The notes beneath the pieces are model-generated. The model did no database searches. It was not told where the DNA came from and worked only from the letters and a program-made list of their open reading frames with translations. Both the position numbers and the translations under genes were made by a program. Below are positions 23,527 to 33,700 of a DNA stretch of 64,000 nucleotides, piece after piece. The stretch's first letter is position 1. Every line of letters starts with the position of its first letter. This stretch comes from Hydractinia symbiolongicarpus (taxonomy: Eukaryota > Cnidaria > Hydrozoa > Anthoathecata > Hydractiniidae): assembly GCF_029227915.1 (NCBI RefSeq), contig NC_079886.1:19630501-19694500 (forward strand), written 5' to 3'.

Positions 23527-24130
23527 ATAGACAGGTATATATTTATACCGTATAAATAAAATCGTACAAAAATTCGTATCGTGTATTTTGACCTTTATAT
23601 ATCGAGATAAATAGATAGGTATATTTTTATACCACATAAATAAAATCGTACAAAAATTCGTATCGTGTATTTTGACCTTTATATATCGAGATAATAGATA
23701 GGTATATTTTTATACCGCATAAATAAAATCGTACAAAAATCCGTATCGTGTATTTTGACCTTCATATATCGAGATAATAGATAGGCATATTTTTATACCG
23801 CATAAATAAAATCGTACAAGAATCCGTATCGTGTATTTTGACCTTTATATATCGAGATAAATAGATAGGTATATTTTTATACCGCATAAATAAAATCGTA
23901 CAAAAATCCGTATCGTGTATTTTGACCTTTATATATCGAGATAAATAGATAGGTATATTTTTATACCACATAAATAAAATCGTACAAAAATTCGTATCGT
24001 GTATTTTGACCTTTATATATCGAGATAATAGATAGGTATATTTTTATACCGCATAAATAAAATCGTACAAAAATCCGTATCGTGTATTTTGACCTTTATA
24101 TATAGAGATAAATAGATAGGTATATATTTG
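23527..24130. repeat. Minisatellite, about seven copies of an 83/84-bp unit
   Basis: The unit carries GATAGGTATATTTTTATACC, then ATAAATAAAATCGTACAAAA, then a CGTATCGTGTATTTTGACC block. Units differ by a few substitutions and an AA indel (83 versus 84 bp). The GGTATA...TATACC part is an inverted repeat. The array ends 225 bp upstream of the cellulase start codon. A chance frame through several units has no coding meaning. Confidence 0.9.
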
Positions 24131-24355
24131 TCGTTATATTAATATTACTGGTTAACATTCTTTAAATATATACAAAAATGACCGGAGCAAAGCTTCTTCT
24201 AGTACTTTGTGCTGGCATGCATTATTTAACTAAGCTTAGATAATGCTGCATATTGTTTATTCATATTTTCAACTGACCAAACATAAGAATACTATGTAGA
24301 ATCTTTTTGTAGCTTCTGGGTATCATTTTCAAGTTTCTCCTCTAAACACAGCACG

Positions 24356-26107
24356 ATGTATCAATTTTTTATTTTTGTGTTGTTGCTAGGAAATGTGACG
24401 TGTGCTTGTTTGAATAATTTCAAACAAAAGTCCCAAAGTAAGTGGAAAGAAGGCGGACAGTGGAAAATCCGCGCAGATGTGAGTCCGGACATTGTTGGAT
24501 TTCTTACGGATTGGAAAGTAGAAATCGTATTCGCAGCACCTTTAGCGAAAGATATTGAAGTCTGGGTAGTTAATGGAGCCGGTTGGACTAACGGCAAATC
24601 ATCAATCGTTTTAACACCGAAATCATACAACCGACGGATAAGCGATCGTTTCACGCTCTCGTATACCGCAACTTTTGACCAAGATTTAGGTTTAAACCAC
24701 ATTAAATGTCTTCAGTTTTGCGGTAAATTATCGCAAACAGGTAAACAAACTTGTTCTACTGGAACGTTACCTTCAAAAGCTCCAACTACCACGAATAAAG
24801 GGTCGTGTTCAGGAAGTTATAATTATAATGAGGTGTTAGAAAAATCAATTTTGTTTTACGAGGCACAGCGTTCTGGAAAATTACCTTCAGACCAACGAGT
24901 TAAATGGAGAAAAGATTCCGCGCTTAAAGACGGATCCGACGTCGGTTTGGATTTGTCGGGTGGATATTACGACGCCGGTGATTACGTAAAGTTTGGATTT
25001 CCTATGGCTAGCACGATAACTGTTTTAGCATGGGGCATGCTCGATTTTAAAGATGGCTACAAGCGGGCTGGGCAGTATGATCATGGCTTGAAAACATTGA
25101 AATGGGGAACCGATTATTTCATCAAATGTCATACATCGAAATATGAATTTTATGGACAGGTTGGGGAGGGAGATTTGGATCATGCGTTTTGGGGAAGACC
25201 AGAAGAGATGACAATGAAGCGACCGTCGTTTAAAATTGACACTAAAAATCCTGGTTCTGAGATAGCTGCTGAGACAGCTGCTGCATTAACGGCTAGCTCT
25301 CTCGTCTTCCGTGAAAGTGGTGATACAGCATACGCAGACAAACTTTTGAGGCATGGAAAAGATTTGTACGAGTTTGCAACAAAATATCGCAGAGCGTACC
25401 ATGTATCGATAAAAGACGCTCAAAAGTTCTATAAAAGTTACTCTGGCTTCAAAGATGAGTTAGCGTGGGCGAGTTTATGGTTGTATAAAGCGACAAAAGA
25501 TAAATCGTACGCGAACGCGTATCTGCAGGAGTTCGATCAAGAAGTATACAACATTGATGTAGGTGAATTCTCCTGGGATAACAAATGGATGGGAGCAAAG
25601 GTGCTTGCTTCACAATTAAAAATAACTGGGAAGGACTATCTACGAAATCTTAAAACATTGTTACAGTCATCGAAAAAAACTCCAAAGGGGTTATTCTTCG
25701 TCATGAAATGGGGATCCAACAGACATGCCGCTAACTTGGCGTTCTTGTCGTTGGTAGCCTCACGTATTAAAGATTCTGCATTTTATGAAAAATTCGCCCG
25801 AGAGCAATTAAATTACATGCTTGGTGACTCAGGGCGTAGTTATGTTGTTGGTTTTGGGATGCACCCGCCCCAACGCCCTCACCACGCAAGTAGCTCTTGC
25901 CCACTGTATGGCAAATGCGACTGGAGCAATTTTAATAGTCCAAAACGCAACCCAATGACATTATACGGGGCGTTGGTAGGAGGTCCTGATCAAAACGACC
26001 GCTACAAGGATGAAAGGGACGAGTACGTACAAAATGAAGTCACGTGTGATTACAATGCTGGTTTCCAGTCCGCACTTGCAGGTTTAATTCAACTTGGAAA
26101 ATGTTAA
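24356..26107 (+). CDS. Secreted GH9 endoglucanase with N-terminal CBM2-like domain
   Basis: 583 residues in one exon. A signal peptide covers about residues 1-16. A cellulose-binding CBM2-like beta-sandwich spans about 20-135 (Trp-rich, with WKIRADV, DWKVEIVF and NGAGWTNG). A short Thr/Pro/Lys linker covers about 137-150, and the GH9 catalytic domain 155-583. The catalytic DAGD motif is at 206-209, the RPHH/substrate-binding His region at 507-510, and the C-terminal GH9 signature at 550-568, with Asp552 and the acid residue Glu561 in correct spacing. The enzyme should cleave internal beta-1,4-glucan bonds by inversion, outside the cell. All key residues are present, so it is likely active. 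AATAAA is at 26147. The lack of introns stands out among intron-rich neighbours and suggests retroposition, or acquisition as an intronless gene. Confidence 0.93.
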   Translation: MYQFFIFVLLLGNVTCACLNNFKQKSQSKWKEGGQWKIRADVSPDIVGFLTDWKVEIVFAAPLAKDIEVWVVNGAGWTNGKSSIVLTPKSYNRRISDRFTLSYTATFDQDLGLNHIKCLQFCGKLSQTGKQTCSTGTLPSKAPTTTNKGSCSGSYNYNEVLEKSILFYEAQRSGKLPSDQRVKWRKDSALKDGSDVGLDLSGGYYDAGDYVKFGFPMASTITVLAWGMLDFKDGYKRAGQYDHGLKTLKWGTDYFIKCHTSKYEFYGQVGEGDLDHAFWGRPEEMTMKRPSFKIDTKNPGSEIAAETAAALTASSLVFRESGDTAYADKLLRHGKDLYEFATKYRRAYHVSIKDAQKFYKSYSGFKDELAWASLWLYKATKDKSYANAYLQEFDQEVYNIDVGEFSWDNKWMGAKVLASQLKITGKDYLRNLKTLLQSSKKTPKGLFFVMKWGSNRHAANLAFLSLVASRIKDSAFYEKFAREQLNYMLGDSGRSYVVGFGMHPPQRPHHASSSCPLYGKCDWSNFNSPKRNPMTLYGALVGGPDQNDRYKDERDEYVQNEVTCDYNAGFQSALAGLIQLGKC

Positions 26108-27879
26108 GCAGTTATCCGCTTTTTGTGTTTTATTAAACAAGGATTTAATAAAAAAACAATTTGCATTGATTTGAATTTTTGTTAAGTTCTGTTAAAGAGA
26201 TTTTTTGCGCTACACATCAAAGTTTTGAAAATCGCGCGGCTCTATTGTTCATTATTTGTGTGTAAAATAGCTCATCAACTGTTTAAACCTTTTACTGATC
26301 TAACATTGATCTAACCATAGACCTCACTCAGCACTCTTTTCCAGAATCAGGCTTCTTGAAGATAGGTTTATGAGTTCATACAGATTTTCGTCATTTCTTT
26401 TCGGCTCTGAAACTTGCGCGAATTTTTAAAACTTACCATTTGATCAAATTAAATTCAAAAATATTAAAAACCCGTAAATGTTTATCAACTTTGATGCGTC
26501 AGAAACAAACCTTCAATAAAAAAAAATTCTCCAGAAATTCATTAATCCATTTCTATTATTGCGTAAAAGGTGCTTTTAACAAAATTGGTGACATTACGTA
26601 CTGTCGATCTCGAAACGGGTGGGTTGAATCATCTTAGGAAATTGGATCATTTTTGGTCCTAACGTTCCCACACGTAAATCGCGTAGTTCTATGCTTTCGG
26701 GAGTGAAAAAGAGTACTGAAAATGCCAATTTAGAATTATTTAACAAATCGATTAATAAGCCGAAATAATGTCGTGGTTTCACGCCTCAGAGAGGTAGCAG
26801 TCCTGCAAATCGAGATGAGGAATGTAGAATCTTTATGTGACCCTGTAAACTACTTAGGACATCACGTTTCCTAGATTTTTGTATTACAAGACCTATTAAC
26901 ACCTGTCATAAAACGTTAACTACGGGATTAAAGTGTAGCTAAACAAAATTAACGGCCCTGTGCTTGTCCATTTGCGCGTAACAAATAGTTTTCAATTCGT
27001 TTCTGTATGAAATTTTATAGGATTTTTTTGGTAATCGAGTACTGTGATGTGGCCATCAGAAATAGTGACAGCAGATATATTTTGCATATGACGGCGCTTT
27101 TTAGTTAGAAAATTTGTAAATTGAAATTTCGCTGTACTTTCTGACGGAAGTAAAGAACTTGGTGTATTCTTTTTTGGTCATTTCACAGAAAGCCGCCCTA
27201 CTAGTCATCCCTGAAAAACTCAAGCTGCAACTCAAACGATATAACGGCCAGCCAAACGTACATATCTAAGGACTTTCCGCCATTTCCGATGCTGAACCTT
27301 GTCACCCTAGGGTGTTGTAGCCCCTGAGGCGTTAGTAGTCGCCAACAACCTTTAAGCCGCTATCAACTTCATCAACAAGTTAAAATGCCTTTGAACGAGG
27401 TTACTTGATGGTAACAATGTATTTTTTAAACCGCACGATACGATACTTTTAGCATGTAGTTTGTTTTGGGATGTTTTAAATATTTATGGTGGTCTTTCTA
27501 TTGCTGTTTTTATGAGTCTCGTGAATTTCTGGAGTTTTAAGCCTTTTTGCATGCTGCGCCAAAATTTCGCGAAATTAAACATTTTTACAAAAAAAAAGGT
27601 TTTTCGTAGACCACAAAAATTTCTGACAAAAGGTATTTTGCTCCATTTTGCTCTTTTTGACAGACCGTCACCAAAACAGACTGGTTTGAAACTTGCTACA
27701 AAAACAAAACAAGTGTATACATTATAAGATGTGTTAACAAAAACTTGTTTATAAAATTTACAATTCTTTAGCAAAAAATATCTCTCAGCTTGCTGTCACT
27801 AAAAACCCCTAGCATTTTTACGATAAAGTGTTCACCACGCCTCATTTCTTATGTATTCGTTCACACAGTTAGAATGTGT
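26108..27879. other. Gene-free region between cellulase and HSP10
   Basis: This holds the cellulase 3' UTR (AATAAA at 26147) and the HSP10 3' UTR on the other strand. No other exon, RNA gene or clear repeat was recognised. Confidence 0.5.
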
Positions 27880-30379
27880 TCAGTTCTCAAATTTTCCAAT
27901 TAACTCAGCATCTCGAAATATGACGTATTCCTGAAAGAAAGTAAATAAACCCATTACAACAAAATATTACCTTGATCCACGAAAATGGAAAGCAAACTGC
28001 ACTACAACGGTTTTTTCACCAACTCCGTGTTGTACTTTATTTCCAAACAATTTTTAGTAAAAATCTCATCAGATAAAATTCGCAAAATCATAACATTTTT
28101 TGCTGCACGGACTTTTCTTTAGCTTTTTGACCTTTTTTAACTACAATAATTCACATACCTGATCTTCAATTTCTAGCTTCGTTCCACCATATTCTGGCAG
28201 TAAAACTTTATCACCAGCCTTTACAGACACAGGGACAGTGTTTCCATTCTAAAAAATGTGCAAAATCATTATCAGATAGAAAACTGCATATTAAACATCA
28301 TGCCATATTGCAAAAATAAACAATGTACTTGAAGTTAGGACACTCACTTGATCTCTGCCTCCTGGTCCCACAGACACGACAGTGCCTTCAGACAGCTTAC
28401 CAACACTTTTTTCTGGCAGCAATATTCCACCTTTCGTTGACTAAAAAGTTAACATGATCCATTAAAAAATTAGTACTCCTCAAGTCCGCAACGCTGAATG
28501 AATAATTTTAGTACAAATCACAAAGGTAAACTCACAGTCTCCGCAACAAATCTTTGAACAAGCACCCTATCCAACAGAGGAACAAATTTCCGTAGGCTAG
28601 CCTAGTGAAAAAATTACATATGTAATATCTCTTTTGCCATTCCCTTACTTAAAGTAAAATGCTAACCTAAAGGGAATTTGTTTTTGTGGAACATATTCTT
28701 GCAATTTGGAGGCCTGCATATAATTTCTTTGTCAAATTAATTTTTGGGAAAGAAAGCACTTAAAAAATGTTTAGTTAATGTTGGCAAATGATGGCAACAA
28801 AAATATAAAAATCAAATATCAAGCATTTAAAATACATTTGTTACACATTAATTCTTTTTTGTGGAGTTTTTTTCACAGTCTTCATCAACAGGAATGGGGT
28901 GTTATATAAACGAGGGGATCAAAAGTTTTGACAAAAAAGTTTTTCAGGTAGCAAGTACGTATAACACTAGTCGTTAGCTCGTTGAAAAATCTACGATTTC
29001 ACCCGTCCTTTTTATACCGCATTGCATGCGCTATTATTTTGCGTGACAGATGGACAGATGTATACAGTTATTATAATATAAATTATGTAGCATTTTCAGA
29101 TTTTGAACATTTTTACTCCATTCACAATATCGTTTAACTACCATTAACATGCATAAATAGTTAGCCTCCACAAACCTCGAAAGGTATAGATGAGTTGCGA
29201 ATGTTTACAATGTTCCGTATATTTGCTCACATCTTTACAGGCAATAAAAAAAGGACAACATAAAAAAAATTGACTATTGCCTTTAATTTATTAATTTAAG
29301 GAATAAACAATCTAAAAGGAGCTAGAATTGGTTTTAACTATCGTTTTCTCTTTTTAAGATCAGGTTTTAATTATTTTAAAAAGTAAGTTGCTTTTTTAAC
29401 TTGATTTCTTCCATTGTTGCAGTCCGTGCCTTATATTTCTTGCATGTGTGCATCGTGCGCTTAGGCTTAGGTGAAAAGTTTTAAAGCATTTAAAGCTCGT
29501 TTTGAGCTACGCAGGCCCAATTAGGGTAGTTGCTCTGCCAGACAACTTACTGCAACAACCAGCGATAAGAGGGTGAGGATAAGCCGCAAACGCCCGCATA
29601 TATAAGGGCGAGTTCGGGCGACATTTATTGAATTACATTGGCGGCTGTTGCCCGGAACCGCCTGCACTTTCCCAAACTCACCCGGAACATTCCCAAAATG
29701 CAATTCCTTGTAACAAACCATGCGGACGATAGTTGAAAGAAGGCGCTTAGAGATAAAGGAGTTAATAAAGTTTATATATAAGTTATTTATAAAGTAAATC
29801 TTATTTTAAACTATCAAAAACAGTTCTTTTAAGAACTTCGCTACCACATAGTAAGTTTATTTTAATTTTTATAGTTTTTTGAATCATTAGTGTCTGTTTT
29901 TCTTTTCTTCTTTCTTCTTTGAGCATTGTTCGGGTCTCTTCGGGCAAATACTTGATTTTTTTTAAAACGCCGAACTCGCCCGAAAATGCCCGCACTTTTC
30001 ACGGTGTATGCGGCTTATCGGCAGCCTCGTCAAACGATCCACACATGTGTCATCTCCACAACTTCCCTCACATGCCTTTGGTTGAGGATGAGTTATTCAT
30101 ACTGTAAAATGTTATGAGGCTACTCTAGGACTTCCCATTTAAGCTATGGGGCCTCCTGGGAATAATAGACAGGTATATCCCTCAATATTTGTGAGGCTAG
30201 CCATGTGGCACAGTTATGTTATGTCAGATATGAGGGCCCTGAGTCCAATTAGCCAGCTATATCTATGTGACAGGTTTAATCAATAAGCTTAAAAAGAGAC
30301 GTGATTTAATTATAGCTGCGGGAAAGAAGTTGTTTGTAAGTTTTTAGGAACATATGCATAGACAAAATGTGCTTACCAT
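27880..30379 (-). CDS. HSPE1: Mitochondrial 10-kDa chaperonin (HSP10)
   Basis: Five coding exons on the minus strand: 30377-30379 (start codon only), 28536-28601, 28348-28440, 28159-28248, 27880-27930, giving 100 residues against 102 in human. Recognisable blocks are RKFVPLLDRVLVQR, TKGGILLPEKS (mobile loop and its surroundings), GDKVLLPEYGGTK and the C-terminal FRDAELIGKF. The protein caps HSP60 in the mitochondrial matrix and regulates its folding chamber. The first coding exon being just ATG, followed directly by GTAAGC, is supported by the next exon opening in frame (ASLRKF). Intron 1 (about 1.8 kb) contains a Helitron-like element and TIR element A copy 2. The gene is divergent from HSP60, with 338 bp between start codons, so both are probably driven by one heat-inducible promoter. 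Confidence 0.92.
28967..29082 (-). mobile_element. Short Helitron-like element, copy 2
   Basis: Read on the minus strand it ends CTAACGACTAG followed by T, and contains GCAATGCGGTATAAAAAGGA and GTCACGCAAAAT as in the 13116 and 53481 copies. The 5' end is decayed (TTTATATTATAATA). The terminal hairpin is partly mutated. It lies in HSP10 intron 1. Confidence 0.6.
29569..30028 (-). mobile_element. TIR DNA element, family A, copy 2
   Basis: Inverse orientation relative to 4125-4554. The ends are GAGGGTGAGGATAAGCCG and CGGCTTATCGGCAGCCTC, slightly mutated from the 18-bp repeat of copy 1. The CGGGC-rich subterminal clusters and the AT-rich centre line up with copy 1. It is inserted in HSP10 intron 1. 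No coding capacity. Confidence 0.78.
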
Positions 30380-30717
30380 TAGTTCAAAAAATAACGTGCA
30401 GAAACCGACCTGCAAATCCAAAAGAGGTTTTCCCAAAAACAACAGAAATCTTATGCAATAAAATATGGTGCCTAATCGGTATAAACAAAGACCGGAATAA
30501 GACCCTGCCGTTATCAAACATTTGTCCAATGGATCGTTTGATTGCGTCATAATATCTGGCCTGGGTTTTTTACAGGGTTAAAAAGTGTGAGCACGTGGGT
30601 AAGGAGCATGCGTGTTTTTGATTCTGGAAGTTTCCAAGCTGCATCTTTTCGGTTTTGCTGCAACAACACCTGGGCAGACACCCTTTAACGTTTTATTTAC
30701 AAGCTTGTTGCATCAAA
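30380..30717. promoter_or_regulatory. Bidirectional HSP10/HSP60 promoter
   Basis: The 338 bp between the divergent start codons must hold both transcription starts and 5' UTRs. It contains a perfect three-unit heat-shock element (30622-30634) and a CACGTG E-box (30592-30597). A compact shared promoter for these two genes is conserved in vertebrates and other animals, so co-regulation by HSF is the natural reading. Actual start sites cannot be placed from sequence alone. Confidence 0.75.
30621..30635. promoter_or_regulatory. Heat-shock element
   Basis: TTC-tg-GAA-gt-TTC: three alternating nGAAn pentamers with exact spacing, the consensus for trimeric HSF binding. It is 84 bp upstream of the HSP60 start codon and 243 bp upstream of the HSP10 start codon. 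Confidence 0.85.
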
Positions 30718-33700
30718 ATGTATCGTCTCTCAGCACTTGCTAGGCCAACAATTAAAGGATGTAATTCACTTCCCCGATTGGCGGCATCATTCAGTACAAC
30801 ACATGGTTATAACTCACCAAAAGAAATAAAAACAGGCACCGAGGCAAGAGCGTTAATGCTCAGTGGAGTAGATCAGTTAGCTGATACTGTTGCCGTTACG
30901 CTTGGTCCTAAGGTTAGTTATAATTTTGATCTTATTTGTTTAATATGTTGTTTCTGTCCAGTGTTATTTTCATGGATAAGAACAGTAAGTGGAGAGTCAA
31001 AAATTGAACCCTCTTTCCCCTAAACGTCGTAATGACGTTTCTTTCTTTGATCATGACGTTTATAAAAATATTGATGTTTCTTTTCAAAAACAAGTAAACA
31101 AATTAAAAAGCATCAGAAGAGCTAGCTACCTAGCTATACACATAACACACTTTCATCTTTATAGGGTCTACTGTTCTGCCTAGATTACGAACGCAGCCCA
31201 GATTATGTACAGTGGATTTCCTTGTTTATAAACAGGGCAGAAAATACATATCAGGACAACATAATCAGGACTGGCCGGCTATGTGCGACAATTAAAAAAT
31301 ACTAATTGGCACTTATTCTTGCGGTCGGATTTGCGTCATAACACTGTTTGAACCAATCACAGGCCAGTATTCAGTTTAGGCAGCCATTATGAAATAGTGT
31401 GCAAATGCCATAGATAGATAGATATTTTATTTATCAATAGCAGTTATATATATACAATTAAAATTAAAAGAAAATAAATATAAAGAAAAAGAAAATAAAT
31501 ATCATAATTAGTCAGGGTAACAAAATTAAAATATATAATGCTATTGAAGGGAGACCATACCTAATAGCATAAAGCTAAGGCAAAGGGTATGGCCACCCTT
31601 GGACAATTACAGTAAACGATACGAGACGCACAAAACAACACACACATAAAAGTGGGTCAAATGATAAACAACCATGCGGGAAACAAATGGCCAAGTCTGA
31701 CAATTCAGGAAGGATTAGTAAGAGGAAACAAAGTACTTTTTCAGATCACTTCTAAGATTAAAATAATCAAGGGAGACAAATTTTCTAGTCATTAAAGACT
31801 GCAATTTATTCCAGGAATTAATGGCATTAAATCTAATTGAGTTTTTACCAAAAGAAATAGTATTAAAGGTAGGGAGATTGATCAAACCAATTTTCTCTGC
31901 CCGAGTGCCTTGAGCATGGGTGAAGTCAACCGCAAATGTATTAAGGATAGAAGCAGGCAATTTTTCATGAAATAGTTTATGTAAAAATAGAATATTGTGA
32001 CATTTGACAATATCAGAGAATTTGAGGAGCTCAAGATTACCATACAGGTGACTGGATGATGCTCTTCGAGATTCAAAAGACATGAGTCTAATAGCAAAAT
32101 TTTGCAAAACAGTAATACGATTAACATCAAGACTGTTTGGCTGACCCCAAATTTGATTACAATATTGCAAGTGTGAATGAAAAATGGCATAGTAAACTAG
32201 AATAAGAACATTTAAAGGCACAAAGTGACGAAGTTTAGCTAAAGCTCCATTGGCCCTCTTGAGCTTGGCAACAGTATCATTGATCTGAGACTTCCAGCTT
32301 AAATCAGAATCTAATAGAACACCAAGATATTTAATACAATTACTAGGTATAAGCCTTTTACCATTGATAAAAAGCCTAAAATCGTAATTAAGAGGTTTCC
32401 GTGTATGTTTAAAAACAATGTACTCAGTCTTACTAGCATTAAGAGAAATTTTATTGGCATTGAGCCAATGGCAAAGAAGCTTGAGGTCAAAATTCATTTG
32501 TTTGGCCAGTTGTTTCAAAGATTTACTGAAGTTTAAGAGATTGGTGTCATCAGCAAAGTGATGCACCAAAGAAAAATTAATTGAACAATGCAGGTCGTTA
32601 ATATAAATTAAAAATAAAAGAGGTCCTAAAACAGAGCCCTGAGGGACACCATGCCTGATAAGATTACTAGTTGATATATTTCCATTGATGGATACAAACT
32701 GTTGACGTCCTGTTAAGTAAGACTTAAATAGTGAGAGTGGGGTACCACGAATTCCATAGTGAAAAAGCTTTTTAAGCAAAATTTATAATCATAGTGTTTT
32801 TGTGGTGAAACCTACATAACTACAATACTGGATTTTTCAAGGTTTTTTTTAGTCAATATGTTTTAGATACTGCTTAATTTTTGCCATTTTGGGACATTTT
32901 TAACGTCGTTTTCCTGGAAATTCTGTTTAATTAAGGTTGCTACTGTGAAGGTTTGACCGTGAAATGTCCATTTGTACTTTATCGGAGAGCAACGAAGGAG
33001 AACATTCTGACCACAAGAATAAAACAAACATATTCAGTGCAGGCTGGCTTATGTACCACACTTTTTAGACAGAAACTCTGCAAAAACCACAGGGGCTGGC
33101 TCAAATTAACCCAAAACAACATTTTTTGAACATTTATTACCATATCTAATTTAATCTTGTAATGTCGAGCAGTGGTAGTGAAAAAGTCTCGAAAAGAAAT
33201 AAATAGCTGTAATAAAATTTTACAAATAATAAACTAAGACTACAACAATAAAATTGCACCTTTCTTCTTCTTAACAAAATTTAAAGGAGAATTATGAGCT
33301 CTTGCGAGCTATGTTTCGAACGAGCCCCCGCAGATGCCCAAATCCATGGCCCTTTGGTCAAGTATGGTGGCCGAGTAGTGTCAATGCGTAAAGTGAATTT
33401 TGTTAATTAAAAATCTATAGAATTAAAATCTAAAATAAATGTCAAAGTTAAGTTAAAAATTAAAACAAAAGTTCAAAGTAAAAGTTATTATAAAGTGATG
33501 ACACTATTCGGCCAACGACGTGGCCTAACAGTGTCATGGTACAAAAAAAGTGAAAATACAAGTTTATTGTATAATAAGTTTGCAATGATAAAATTTGTCG
33601 TTACCCTAAATTCAAAAGATATTACAAAAGCCCTTGTAATGAAGTCAAGATAAAGTAACTTTGGATTTAAGAGAAAGATCTAATGCAAAGGCTCGCCGCA

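Larger units (their letters stand above)
18722..24355. other. 5.6-kb gene-free region rich in repeats
   Basis: No supportable exon. It contains a small dispersed repeat at 20390-20470, a 928-bp TIR element at 21464-22391, one arm of a near-identical inverted duplicate at 23276-23521, and the minisatellite at 23527-24130. The remaining sequence is AT-rich with only short chance frames. The cellulase promoter should lie in the last 200 bases; no clear TATA was recognised. Confidence 0.5.

Noticed and set aside
23527-24130. CRISPR-like regular array
   Set aside because: Units are directly adjacent without unique spacers, in a eukaryotic context; it is a minisatellite.
24361-24702. 113-codon minus-strand frame
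   Set aside because: Antisense shadow of the cellulase gene with no domain of its own.
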